Of a stretch of 49,006 nt of DNA, positions 24,867 through 32,802 are shown in pieces. This stretch comes from an uncultured Collinsella sp. GTDB taxonomy: Bacteria > Actinomycetota > Coriobacteriia > Coriobacteriales > Coriobacteriaceae. Position 1 is the stretch's first letter, and each line of letters begins with the position of its first letter. The stretch spans positions 1-49,006 of the forward strand of contig CABQMF010000009.1 of NCBI GenBank assembly GCA_902465265.1, in the 5' to 3' direction. The translations under genes and the position numbers were made by a program. The notes beneath the pieces are model-generated. The model was not told the origin of the DNA, ran no database searches, and saw only the letters and a program-made list of their open reading frames with translations.

Positions 24867-25805
24867 TTATCCGCGTAGAAAAGCGTATGCGCTGGTAGCC
24901 GCTATGGCTCCGTCCGAAACGGCGGTCACAACTTGACGTAAACGCTTGGAACGGATATCGCCAGCAGCAAATAAGCCAGGCGTGCGGGTGGCCATCGATT
25001 CGTCGGTCACAATACCGCCGTCGGGCGCCAGATCCACCAGATACTCAACAAGCTCGGTATGAGGCTGCGTACCGGCAAAGACAAAGATGCCAAAAGAGCC
25101 AGGATCAAAGGACTCAGCGTGCATTTCACTAGTCGCATTGTCCTTAAACGTGATTGTCGTGGGCATCGCCTCACCAGAAAGCTCAACAATACTAGTTTGG
25201 TACCTAACTGAAATATTATCTTTTGCGAGCACCTTTTGAACCACGCCATCGGGGGCACGGAACTGATCGCGGCGCAAGACGATGGTCACGCTGCTGGCGA
25301 TTTCTGACAAGAACAGGGCTTCCTCGCAGGCAGCATTACCGCCACCGATGACAAAGACCTGTTTACCGCGAAAGAACATGCCATCGCACGTCGCGCAATA
25401 AGAAACGCCACGACCGCGATACGTATCCTCGCCAACAAAACCAGCAGATCGCGGCGTGGCACCCATGCAAGCGATAACGCTCGAGGCCAGCGTATCGCCC
25501 ATATCGTGATGCACCGTAAACAGCGCCGCATCCGCATCGTAATCGATACCCGTAACCATGCTCCATGTAACCTGTGCTCCCAGGCCCTCTGCATGTTGCT
25601 GAAACCGCTCGCCGAGTTCGGCGCCACTCAAGAGCGGAATGCCCGGATAGTTCTCGACCTCATTGGTTGTGGCGATCTGTCCTCCCGACATACCTTGCTC
25701 AATCACGGTCGTCGTTAGGTTGGCGCGCGCCGCGTAAATGGCTGCAGCATAGCCCGCAGGCCCGCCGCCGATAATCGCAACATCGATCGGCTGATGAGTA
25801 GTCAT
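24867..25805 (-). CDS. trxB: thioredoxin-disulfide reductase
   Basis: 312 residues from ATG 25805, which has AGGAGGT upstream. The frame stays open further upstream but there it is non-coding and overlaps the divergent gene. FAD motif IGGGPAGYAAA (12-22), redox pair CATC (Cys137, Cys140), NADPH motif GGGNAACEEA (154-163) and the second FAD motif near GLFAAGDIR are in the right order. It passes electrons from NADPH to thioredoxin. No thioredoxin gene is adjacent. Confidence 0.95.
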   Translation of the reverse strand: MTTHQPIDVAIIGGGPAGYAAAIYAARANLTTTVIEQGMSGGQIATTNEVENYPGIPLLSGAELGERFQQHAEGLGAQVTWSMVTGIDYDADAALFTVHHDMGDTLASSVIACMGATPRSAGFVGEDTYRGRGVSYCATCDGMFFRGKQVFVIGGGNAACEEALFLSEIASSVTIVLRRDQFRAPDGVVQKVLAKDNISVRYQTSIVELSGEAMPTTITFKDNATSEMHAESFDPGSFGIFVFAGTQPHTELVEYLVDLAPDGGIVTDESMATRTPGLFAAGDIRSKRLRQVVTAVSDGAIAATSAYAFLRG

Positions 25806-25880
25806 GAAGAGACCTCCTGTCGAAAGATTGGCGTTCTTTGCGCTCATACCCAAATTTATGCGAACGTGACACTCATGCAC

Positions 25881-25886
25881 TACAAT
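25881..25886 (+). promoter_or_regulatory. possible -10 (TACAAT) for the glycosyltransferase gene
   Basis: TACAAT lies 36 nt before the ATG in the 117-bp divergent gap. No good -35 is seen at 17 nt. Confidence 0.35.
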
Positions 25887-25922
25887 GATTCTCTGTGAAA
25901 CAAAGATGAAGGGGAGATATCG

Positions 25923-27224
25923 ATGGATCAGACGCAGACGAGCGACGACGCTCCCCTGCTCAAGCACAGCACTCCCCAATCGGAACAAACCACGCTCTTG
26001 GCTCAGCAAAAACCTCTCGTGACTATCGTGCACGCCTCGGTCGGATCGGGCCACAAGGCCGCCGCAAATGCGATTGCGCAGGCATTCGACCTCATCCGCG
26101 GCACCAATGGCATCCCCGAGGATGTTGAGATTGAAGTGCTCGATATCCTTGATTTTGGACGCATAAAATTCGACGGCAACAAAACGGCCGCCTCGTTTAC
26201 CGGCGCCACGCGCCCAATTTATGACTTGACCTGGCGTTATACCCTTACCGGACACCTGCTTTGGGGCGGTGGCACGGCATGGTCGCGCATCATGTTCCCC
26301 GCATTTAACGAATACGTTCGAACTCGCAGGCCCATTGCCGTGGTAGCCACACATATCACGGCAGCCAACGTCGCCGTCGGCGCGCGCGTTATTACGGGCA
26401 TCGACTATCCCGTCATTTGCGTACCGACCGATTACGAAGTCGAGGGTTGGTGGCCCCATAAGGACACCGACCTATTCTGCGTGGCAAACGAGTTTATGGC
26501 CGAGACACTTCGCCCCCGTAAGGTTCCCGAGACCAAGATCCGCATTACGGGCATCCCCATTCGCGCCGGGTTTGATACGGACTACAATCGCGAGGAAGAA
26601 CTCGAGAAGTTCAATCTCCCCACCGACAAAACCATTGTGCTAGTGATGGCAGGCGCCAGTTTGCCTCAACCGTACGTTCGATTTCGCGCGGAGATGGACC
26701 ACACCCTCCCCTTCCTGCGCAGCTTCGAGGACATGCACTTTGTCTTTTTGCCGGGCAAGGATGCCGAATATGCCACCCGTCTCAAAACGCTTTTCGACGC
26801 CATGAAACTCGAGAATGTCACGGTTCTTGACTATGTCGATGACATGGCAGCGCTCATGCACGGCTGCGACCTGGCAATTCTCAAATCGGGCGGACTCACT
26901 GTTACCGAATGCCTGTGCGCACACCTACCAATGATTCTGCTGGGCAAGTCCTATGGCCAGGAAAAGGCCAACACCACCATGCTCACCGGCATGGGCGCCA
27001 GCATGCATGTCACCACCGCACGCGAGCTCATCGTGACACTGCGCCATCTCCACGATCATCCCGAATCGCTCAAGGCACTGCTCATTAACGGCGAGGTACT
27101 ACGCCGTCCACGCGCAGCCGAGGACATCGCCATCGCAACCATGGAGCTTGCAGGCAAGCCCCAAAAACGCAAACGAGCCTTCTGCCGCTTCTACTGGGGC
27201 GAAAAACCCGCGCATATCCGCTAG
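25923..27224 (+). CDS. MGDG-synthase/UgtP-like glycosyltransferase (GT28 type)
   Basis: 433 residues. HASVGSGHKAAANAIAQAF (about 38-56) is the N-terminal signature of the monogalactosyldiacylglycerol synthase family. VPTDYEVEGWW (about 168-178) and LKSGGLTVTECLCAHLPMIL near 320 form the acceptor and UDP-sugar sites. In bacteria these enzymes glucosylate diacylglycerol for glycolipids and lipoteichoic-acid anchors. A disordered 30-residue N-terminus and a basic C-terminus are extra. The donor sugar cannot be told from sequence. GGGGAG precedes the ATG. Confidence 0.9.
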   Translation: MDQTQTSDDAPLLKHSTPQSEQTTLLAQQKPLVTIVHASVGSGHKAAANAIAQAFDLIRGTNGIPEDVEIEVLDILDFGRIKFDGNKTAASFTGATRPIYDLTWRYTLTGHLLWGGGTAWSRIMFPAFNEYVRTRRPIAVVATHITAANVAVGARVITGIDYPVICVPTDYEVEGWWPHKDTDLFCVANEFMAETLRPRKVPETKIRITGIPIRAGFDTDYNREEELEKFNLPTDKTIVLVMAGASLPQPYVRFRAEMDHTLPFLRSFEDMHFVFLPGKDAEYATRLKTLFDAMKLENVTVLDYVDDMAALMHGCDLAILKSGGLTVTECLCAHLPMILLGKSYGQEKANTTMLTGMGASMHVTTARELIVTLRHLHDHPESLKALLINGEVLRRPRAAEDIAIATMELAGKPQKRKRAFCRFYWGEKPAHIR

Positions 27225-27257
27225 CCGAAAGTTCGCTGCTCGGCGGGAGCCGCCCAT

Positions 27258-27285
27258 ATATCATTCCATGCTCAAACATTCTCGC
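27258..27285 (+). repeat. partial copy (A) of the palindrome core
   Basis: A 28-nt word here is identical to 27322-27349 in palindrome B and occurs inverted with one mismatch at 27618-27645 in palindrome C. Only one side of the palindrome is present at A, so it looks truncated. Confidence 0.8.
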
Positions 27286-27303
27286 GGGGCGCTCGCATCC
27301 CCC

Positions 27304-27406
27304 CCCGCCCACCTCTCACACATATCATTCCATGCTCAAACATTCTCGCTTCGCTTCGCTCGCTGCGAAACTGCGCGTGGAACGATATGTGTGAGAGGTG
27401 GGCGGG
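27304..27406. repeat. long palindrome B (32-bp arms)
   Basis: Arm 27304-27335 pairs with 27375-27406 over 32 positions with two mismatches. The 39-nt centre contains repeated GCTTC/GAAGC runs. The stretch has no coding frame and lies between convergent genes. Confidence 0.88.
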
Positions 27407-27446
27407 CGTCTACTCGCTTGAAAACAATAATCAATCTTTCTGATAT

Positions 27447-27485
27447 GCAGATGCGACAAAGGATCAATCCCCTTGCCGCATCTGC
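27447..27485. terminator. hairpin in the convergent gap, possible terminator
   Basis: A nine-pair perfect stem GCAGATGCG/CGCATCTGC (27447-27455 with 27477-27485) continues inward with two A-C mismatches. In the minus direction it is followed by a moderately T-rich stretch. Neighbouring sequence is AT-rich. Confidence 0.4.
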
Positions 27486-27564
27486 TAACAGCAATTAATT
27501 AATTTGGTTCACCTTTGCAGCTTCTAATATGAGGATCCGGCGCAGCTTGTAGTGCGTAAACGCA

Positions 27565-27668
27565 GCTGACCTGCCCGACCCGCCTATATATCGTCCCACG
27601 CGCAGTTTCGCAGCGAAGCGAGAATGTTTGAGCATGGGATGATATATAGGCGGGTCGGGCCGGTCAGC
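27565..27668. repeat. long palindrome C (37-bp arms)
   Basis: Arm 27565-27601 pairs with 27632-27668 with three mismatches. The centre is the reverse complement of the palindrome B centre with 9 nt fewer. It ends 18 nt from the dut stop and may end dut transcription. Near-identical 12-mers AGT(G/A)CGTAAACG flank it at 27551-27562 and 27673-27684. Confidence 0.88.
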
Positions 27669-27685
27669 GGACAGTACGTAAACGA

Positions 27686-28129
27686 CTAGGATACGCCGCT
27701 GGAGCCGAAGCCTCCGTTGCCTCGGTCGGTTTTGTCTAGTTCGTCTACTTCTACGAGGTTGACCGTGGGGACTTCTTGGATGACGAGTTGGGCGATGCGG
27801 TCGCCTTTGTTGATCTGGAAATTGTTGGTGGGATCCAGGTTGATGAGGATGACCTTAAGCTCGCCTCGATAGTGAGCATCGATGAGACCGGGCGTGTTGA
27901 CTATAGACAGGCCCTGCTTAATTGCTAGGCCGCTGCGGGGCTGGACAAAGCCGGCGTAGCCATCGGGCAGCGCAATGGCCAAGCCAGTGGAGACCAAGCG
28001 GCGCTCAAAGGGCTTGAGGGTGCAGTCTTCGTTGGCACGGAGGTCAAGGCCGGCATCCGTGGGATGTGCGTATTTGGGAAGCTCGACCGTGGGGTCGAGA
28101 CGCTTGATGTTAACGGTAATGTTGGACAT
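27686..28129 (-). CDS. dut: dUTP diphosphatase
   Basis: 147 residues, the normal size for the trimeric enzyme. The five motifs are in order: DAGLDL (about 26-31), PRSGLAIKQG, GLIDAHYRGELKV, GDRIAQLV and the C-terminal arm RGNGGFGSSG. It hydrolyses dUTP to dUMP, keeping uracil out of DNA. It starts 4 nt after nrdR and is the last gene of the lysM-nrdR-dut set. Confidence 0.96.
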   Translation of the reverse strand: MSNITVNIKRLDPTVELPKYAHPTDAGLDLRANEDCTLKPFERRLVSTGLAIALPDGYAGFVQPRSGLAIKQGLSIVNTPGLIDAHYRGELKVILINLDPTNNFQINKGDRIAQLVIQEVPTVNLVEVDELDKTDRGNGGFGSSGVS

Positions 28130-28133
28130 GAAA

Positions 28134-28577
28134 TCACCTTAGCTTGTCGAGCTCTTGCAAAAACTCGTCGACGTCTTTGAAATCGCGATAGACCGAGGCA
28201 AAACGAATGTAGGCCACCTTGTCGATCTTGGCCAGGCGCTTAAGCACCATATCGCCCAGTTCGTGGGACGTAACAGCCGTCAGCGTACGGGAACGCAGTT
28301 CCACCTCGATATCATCGATGATCTCGTTGAGCTTTTTCGTATCGATATCGCGCTTAATCGTGGCGCGCATCAGGCCAACCAGCAGCTTGTTACGATCGAA
28401 CCGCTGCTTTGACCCGTCGGATTTGATGACCTCGATGGGATCTTCGCAGCGCTCGAACGTCGTAAAACGATAATTGCACGAACAACATTCACGACGGCGC
28501 TTGATAGTGTTGTTCGACTCCTGCATACGGGAATCGACAACGCGGGTATGTGCCTTGCCGCATTTGGGACAGCGCAT
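28134..28577 (-). CDS. nrdR: transcriptional repressor NrdR
   Basis: 147 residues. The zinc ribbon uses Cys3 and Cys6 (CPKC) with Cys31 or Cys32 and Cys34. An ATP-cone (about 49-139) senses ATP/dATP. It represses ribonucleotide reductase genes. GGAGGAGG precedes the start, but the start codon lies within an 11-bp inverted repeat (28573-28614). No nrd gene is in the window. Confidence 0.96.
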   Translation of the reverse strand: MRCPKCGKAHTRVVDSRMQESNNTIKRRRECCSCNYRFTTFERCEDPIEVIKSDGSKQRFDRNKLLVGLMRATIKRDIDTKKLNEIIDDIEVELRSRTLTAVTSHELGDMVLKRLAKIDKVAYIRFASVYRDFKDVDEFLQELDKLR

Positions 28578-28614
28578 GGTACCTCCTCCTAAACGATAAC
28601 AAGGGTACCATGCG
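28573..28614 (-). promoter_or_regulatory. hairpin over the nrdR start codon
   Basis: A perfect 11-bp inverted repeat: GGTACCATGCG (minus strand, 28583-28573) contains the nrdR ATG, and pairs with CGCATGGTACC at 28614-28604. The 20-nt loop carries the GGAGGA ribosome-binding site. In mRNA reading from the lysM gene this would bury the start codon. Confidence 0.5.
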
Positions 28615-28628
28615 ACCGAGCCGAAATC

Positions 28629-29078
28629 TTACGAACGAGCCGGAACTTTCAGAACTGCACCAGCATCAAGAGAGCCGCGATCGAGGTGATTGACGCTACG
28701 AATCATGTCGGAAGTCTCCTGCGTGGAAAGGCCATCGATGGGATGCTCCTGGGCAAGCGACCACAGGGAATCGCCGGACTGCACACGAACCGACTCGTAG
28801 GTAACGTTAGCTACGGAATCGGCATATGCTGCGTGACGAGCAGAAAAAACTGACGTGGCAAGCACGAAGAACAGGGTAAACGCTACGGCTACAGCAACGA
28901 TCGTCGAGGCCTTCAGGGCAACAGGAGCCGAAGCAACGGACGCACGCTGGGTGCGAACGGGCTTAGTGGCCACGGCCTGAAAATGAGAGCGTCCGCCCTT
29001 CACGACCGTAAAGGCAGGCGTGGCGGGCGCCTCGAGCTTAAGAGCGAGGTTTCCCTGGACCATATCCGCTGCGTTCAT
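28629..29078 (-). CDS. LysM membrane protein, YneA/Rv2719c-like SOS division inhibitor candidate
   Basis: 149 residues. A cytoplasmic N-terminus (1-55), one membrane helix (56-79) and a LysM domain (95-146, VQSGDSLWSLA) that would contact peptidoglycan outside. Divergence from lexA across shared LexA boxes is the arrangement of yneA in Bacillus and Rv2719c in Mycobacterium, both SOS-induced division suppressors. nrdR follows, as in Mycobacterium. Sequence similarity to those proteins beyond LysM is weak, so the role is inferred from context and promoter. AGGAGA precedes the ATG. Confidence 0.83.
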   Translation of the reverse strand: MNAADMVQGNLALKLEAPATPAFTVVKGGRSHFQAVATKPVRTQRASVASAPVALKASTIVAVAVAFTLFFVLATSVFSARHAAYADSVANVTYESVRVQSGDSLWSLAQEHPIDGLSTQETSDMIRSVNHLDRGSLDAGAVLKVPARS

Positions 29079-29148
29079 TCTGTTCTCCTCTCGTTTGTTT
29101 TGACGAGAACTGTTTTATCAAGCCGCGGGGACAAAAAAGTCTAGCGCG

Positions 29149-29162
29149 GGAACGAGTGTTCG
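29149..29162. promoter_or_regulatory. LexA-type SOS box 1 (GGAACGAGTGTTCG)
   Basis: GAAC-N4-GTTC with matching flank, close to the Gram-positive consensus CGAAC-N4-GTTCG. It lies just downstream of the lysM -10, where it would block initiation. Confidence 0.75.
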
Positions 29163-29166
29163 GTTA

Positions 29167-29196
29167 TTATTATCTTCGAACAGTTGTTCCTGTCAA
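29167..29196 (-). promoter_or_regulatory. promoter of the lysM-nrdR-dut set
   Basis: On the minus strand a perfect TTGACA (29196-29191) is followed by an 18-nt spacer and TAATAA (29172-29167). SOS box 2 occupies the spacer. Confidence 0.8.
29177..29190. promoter_or_regulatory. LexA-type SOS box 2 (CGAACAGTTGTTCC)
   Basis: GAAC-N4-GTTC placed exactly between -35 and -10 of the lysM promoter, the same geometry as in the recA promoter of this window. Confidence 0.85.
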
Positions 29197-29204
29197 GCAA
29201 AAAT

Positions 29205-29218
29205 AGAACATTTGTTTG
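29205..29218. promoter_or_regulatory. LexA-type SOS box 3 (AGAACATTTGTTTG)
   Basis: One mismatch from GAAC-N4-GTTC. It lies 24 nt before the chosen lexA start and would serve autoregulation. It also argues against starting lexA at 29212. Confidence 0.6.
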
Positions 29219-29241
29219 GTATGGGTAGAGAGGAATCCCTG

Positions 29242-29886
29242 ATGGCTCGCAAAATTACCAAGCGTCAGCAGCAAATTTACGACTTCATCAAGGAATATCA
29301 GCAGGAGAAGGGCTATCCGCCCAGTGTGCGCGAGATGGCTTCGGCCGTGGGCCTTTCCTCCCCTAGCACCGTACATGCTCATCTCTCCGCGCTGGAAGCA
29401 CGCGGCCTACTCAAGCGTGATGCCACCAAGCCTCGCGCTCTCGAGCTCTTTGACGAGGACGGATCTTCCGTCTCCATCTCAAAGTCCGATGAGCCCACGG
29501 CGCCTCGCGGCACCGTATCGCTGCCTCTCGTAGGCCGTGTCGCTGCAGGGATTCCTATTCTTGCCGAGCAGAATATCGAGGACACTTTTACTATCCCAAC
29601 AGAGATCGCAACGGACCAGGGGTCCTTTATCCTCGAGGTCCACGGCAATTCGATGATTAACGTCGGTATCTATAACGGCGACTACATCATCGTCCGCGAG
29701 CAGAAGAGCGCCATGAATGGCGAGATTGTCGTGGCCATGATCGATGGTTCCGCAACAGTCAAAACGTTCTATAAGGAACAGGGACGCGTTCGCCTGCAGC
29801 CCGAAAACGACACTATGGAGCCTATCTATGCGACAAATCCCACAATCCTGGGCAAGGTCGTCGGCTTGATGCGCCGGTTCTCGTAA
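29242..29886 (+). CDS. lexA: SOS repressor LexA
   Basis: 214 residues from ATG 29242, with AGAGG 9 nt upstream. Earlier in-frame starts at 29212 and 29221 overlap or abut an SOS box. The winged helix (1-65) includes YPPSVREMASAVGLSSPSTVHAHLSAL. The self-cleavage site is Ala102-Gly103, and the Ser-Lys dyad is Ser137 (GNSM) and Lys174 (ATVKTF). It represses SOS genes until RecA filaments trigger cleavage. It overlaps the next gene by 1 nt (TAATG). Confidence 0.97.
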   Translation: MARKITKRQQQIYDFIKEYQQEKGYPPSVREMASAVGLSSPSTVHAHLSALEARGLLKRDATKPRALELFDEDGSSVSISKSDEPTAPRGTVSLPLVGRVAAGIPILAEQNIEDTFTIPTEIATDQGSFILEVHGNSMINVGIYNGDYIIVREQKSAMNGEIVVAMIDGSATVKTFYKEQGRVRLQPENDTMEPIYATNPTILGKVVGLMRRFS

Positions 29887-30590
29887 TGCAAAAACGCATC
29901 ACGGTCTTTGATACCATTCGAGGGTTTACCATGCTGTCGATGGCGGGATTTCATGCCTGCTACGACCTTGCCTACCTATATGGTTGGAAGATGCCCTGGT
30001 TTACCCAGACCATCTTCCAAGACATCTGGCGCGCCAGCATCAGTTGGGTATTTTTGTTTATTGCCGGCTGGATGTGCACTCTCTCGCGCAACAACATCAA
30101 GCGTGCCGCCAAATATGCCGTTGCCGCTTTAATTGTATGGGTCGCAACGACGCTCGTCTCGGTCGATGACTCGGTGAACTTCGGCATCATTTTCTGCATG
30201 GCGGCAAGCACTGCCATTGTTGCACTCGCTCGCCCGGCTCTCGATAGGTTGCCGGCGGTATGGGGTATATCGATTTGCCTCATACTCTTTGCCTGTACCT
30301 GGAGCATTCCTAAAGCGGTCTACCCTATCCCCTATCTAGCTTGGCTGGGTTTCCCAAGTCCAGACTTCGTCTCCGGTGATTACTATCCGCTCATACCATT
30401 CTTATTTATGTACCTCGCAGGCTTCTTTGCCGCCCGCACGGCACAAAAAGCAAACCGTGAAGCGCCAGCATGGGCCTATGAAAATCCCATCCCGGCGCTC
30501 GCGAGCCTCGGACGCCATGCGCTGCCGTTCTATCTGCTTCATCAGCCGGTTATCTTGGGTGTACTGGAGCTGATTTATTCCGTTCGGTAA
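29886..30590 (+). CDS. DUF1624-type membrane acyltransferase-like protein
   Basis: 234 residues with about seven predicted membrane helices. FDTIRGFTMLSMAGFHACYDL (about 8-28) and the end segment GRHALPFYLLHQPVILGVLELIY match the heparan-alpha-glucosaminide N-acetyltransferase/DUF1624 family. Substrate is unknown. It starts on the last base of the lexA stop and so is probably made from the lexA transcript. Its last 16 nt overlap the convergent hflX end. Confidence 0.85.
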   Translation: MQKRITVFDTIRGFTMLSMAGFHACYDLAYLYGWKMPWFTQTIFQDIWRASISWVFLFIAGWMCTLSRNNIKRAAKYAVAALIVWVATTLVSVDDSVNFGIIFCMAASTAIVALARPALDRLPAVWGISICLILFACTWSIPKAVYPIPYLAWLGFPSPDFVSGDYYPLIPFLFMYLAGFFAARTAQKANREAPAWAYENPIPALASLGRHALPFYLLHQPVILGVLELIYSVR

Positions 30591-31864
30591 CGCTCAAGAC
30601 GTGGTGCGATACGGGCCGGAAGCTTTGCCACAATACGAACGCCGTCTTCGAGGTATTCCTCGTGCAGGAGGGTTCCCTGTTCGTGCACGAGCGTGATTAA
30701 CGCGCCCTCTCGATACGGGATATCGGCCGAGAGCAACACGTCTGTAGCGGCCGCTTCACGAGCGATGCGGTCGACTAAGTCATCAAGACCCTCACCCGTC
30801 TGAGCCGAGAACAGCACCGCCTCGGGATAGCGCCGGCGAAAGCTCAAGCGATCGACGCTATCGAGCAGATCAATTTTATTGAACACGGTAAGCGTCAAGC
30901 GCTCACCGGCACCGATCTCGTCAAGGACACGATCAACCGCCTCAAGCTGACGCTCGTAATCCTCATCGGAAGCGTCTACAACTTTAAGAATCAAATCGGC
31001 GCCGAGCACCTCGGAAAGCGTAGATTTAAACGCGTCGACCAGGCCATGGGGCAGCTTTTGAATAAAGCCGACGGTATCGGTGATCGTCATGCCACGGCCA
31101 CCGGGCAAACGGTACGAGCGCGTCGTAGGATCGAGCGTGGCAAACAGCTTATCCTGCGAAAGTACCGTAGATCCCGTCAAACGATTAAGCAACGTCGACT
31201 TGCCGGCATTGGTGTAGCCAGCCAACGCCACGCGAAACGCCGGCGATTCAATACGGCTTTTCGATTGCACATCACGACGTTGTTCAACCTGTTTCAGTTC
31301 GCGTCGAAGAGCTGCAATCTTATTACGAATTAGGCGACGGTCGACCTCGAGCTGGCTTTCGCCCTGGCCAAAGCGAGAGCCAATACCGCCACGCGTCTGT
31401 TCCTTAGCAAGATGGCTCCACATACCTCGCAGACGAGGCAGCAGATACTGCAACTGTGCCAGCTGCACCTGCAAGCGGCCCTCACGAGTCTGGGCATGCA
31501 GGCCAAAGATATCCAAAATCAATGCCGTACGGTCAATAATCTTGACCGGTTCGCCCACGGCTTTCTCAAGATAGGACTGCTGCGAGGGCGTCAGGTCGTC
31601 GTCGAAGATAACAACATCCGCATCCATACGATGCACCAAACCGCACAGCTCCTCGACCTTGCCGGAGCCGATAAACGATTTGGGATAGGGTTTGACCAAG
31701 CGCTGAGACAAGCGTGCGACGCATTGGGCTCCAGCAGTGTGGGCCAGACGCTCGAGCTCGTCAAGCGAACGGTCGAGCGGCCAGGCGTTATCGCGCCACT
31801 CAACACCAACCAAGATGGCGCGCTCGGGTTCAGGCGCCGTGGGGACCAAAGGAAAACGAGCCAT
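30575..31864 (-). CDS. hflX: ribosome-associated GTPase HflX
   Basis: 429 residues. The N-terminal HflX domain includes GSGKVEEL (66-73) and the Gly-rich RGGIGSRFGQGESQLEVDRR (158-177). The GTPase domain has AGYTNAGKST (215-224), DTVGFI and NKID. It splits stalled or idle ribosomes. The ATG is joined to miaA by TAATG, as in the conserved miaA-hflX pair. Confidence 0.95.
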   Translation of the reverse strand: MARFPLVPTAPEPERAILVGVEWRDNAWPLDRSLDELERLAHTAGAQCVARLSQRLVKPYPKSFIGSGKVEELCGLVHRMDADVVIFDDDLTPSQQSYLEKAVGEPVKIIDRTALILDIFGLHAQTREGRLQVQLAQLQYLLPRLRGMWSHLAKEQTRGGIGSRFGQGESQLEVDRRLIRNKIAALRRELKQVEQRRDVQSKSRIESPAFRVALAGYTNAGKSTLLNRLTGSTVLSQDKLFATLDPTTRSYRLPGGRGMTITDTVGFIQKLPHGLVDAFKSTLSEVLGADLILKVVDASDEDYERQLEAVDRVLDEIGAGERLTLTVFNKIDLLDSVDRLSFRRRYPEAVLFSAQTGEGLDDLVDRIAREAAATDVLLSADIPYREGALITLVHEQGTLLHEEYLEDGVRIVAKLPARIAPRLERYRTE

Positions 31865-32802
31865 TAGGCAGCCTCGATGCGACGGTAGATATCATCAACG
31901 ACCTCATCGATCGTAAACTCGTCCATATCGAACCACACGATGCGATCGTCACGCTTAAACCAGGAAAGCTGGCGCTTGGCATAGCGACGTGAACGCATCT
32001 TGATAAGCTCACGGGCCTCATCCATGGTAATACCGCCACGCAAGGCATCAATAATCTCTTTGTAACCGATTGCCTGCATCGACGTCAGTGCATCGCCCAG
32101 GCCCTGGTCCATAAGGCCACGGACCTCATCAACCAGTCCCTGCTCAAACATAAGGTCGACACGCAGGTTAATGCGCTCATAGAGCACTTCACGGCTACGC
32201 GTCAGACCAAACCACAAGGCATGATAACGCTCGCGCGGGACGCTGAATTTCGACTTTTGCTGGGCATATGACACGCCGTCATCGTGCATCTCGAGCGCAC
32301 GAATCACACGACGCACGTTATGGGGATGAATCACGGCAGCAGATTCCGGATCGCGCTCGGCAAGCAAGGCATGCAATGCTTCCTCGCCAATACGCTCAGC
32401 AAGTTCCTGATAGCCCGCGCGACGCTTGTCCTCGAGTTCTCCCGAAGGAAAATCCATTTCATCGAGTGCAGCCTTGAGATACAAGCCCGTACCGCCGCAA
32501 AAGACCGGAAGCCGTTGCTCGCCAAGCAAACGCTCGATATACGCTCGGGCGTCCGACTGATAGAGCGCAGCAGAATACGCAACGCCCGGATCCACGATAT
32601 CGACAAGGCGCAGGGGCACCGAGCACTCCTCGGGCATCATCTTGGCCGTACCGATGTCCATGCCACGATAGATTTGCATCGCATCGCACGACAACACTTC
32701 AGATGAAAGACGAGCAGCCAGGCGATCAGCAACATCGCTTTTACCGACCGCCGTCGGACCGACGATCGCTACGGCAGAAAGGTTTGCGCCGGGGGAAATC
32801 AT
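31864..32802 (-). CDS. miaA: tRNA dimethylallyltransferase
   Basis: 312 residues. P-loop GPTAVGKSD (15-23), LSCDAMQIYRGMDIGTAK and FCGGTGLYLKA are diagnostic. It adds dimethylallyl to A37 of tRNAs that read UNN codons. MiaB, the next enzyme on that base, is directly upstream with a 1-nt overlap. Confidence 0.96.
   Translation of the reverse strand: MISPGANLSAVAIVGPTAVGKSDVADRLAARLSSEVLSCDAMQIYRGMDIGTAKMMPEECSVPLRLVDIVDPGVAYSAALYQSDARAYIERLLGEQRLPVFCGGTGLYLKAALDEMDFPSGELEDKRRAGYQELAERIGEEALHALLAERDPESAAVIHPHNVRRVIRALEMHDDGVSYAQQKSKFSVPRERYHALWFGLTRSREVLYERINLRVDLMFEQGLVDEVRGLMDQGLGDALTSMQAIGYKEIIDALRGGITMDEARELIKMRSRRYAKRQLSWFKRDDRIVWFDMDEFTIDEVVDDIYRRIEAA

Noticed and set aside
25806..26459. 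Upstream extension of thioredoxin reductase to 530 residues
   Set aside because: The extra part overlaps the divergent glycosyltransferase. The ATG at 25805 has AGGAGGT and begins just before the FAD motif.
27225..27685. CRISPR array or insertion sequence in the repeat-rich convergent gap
   Set aside because: There are only three copies of the 28-nt word, with unequal spacing and mixed orientation, and no spacers, cas gene or transposase frame.
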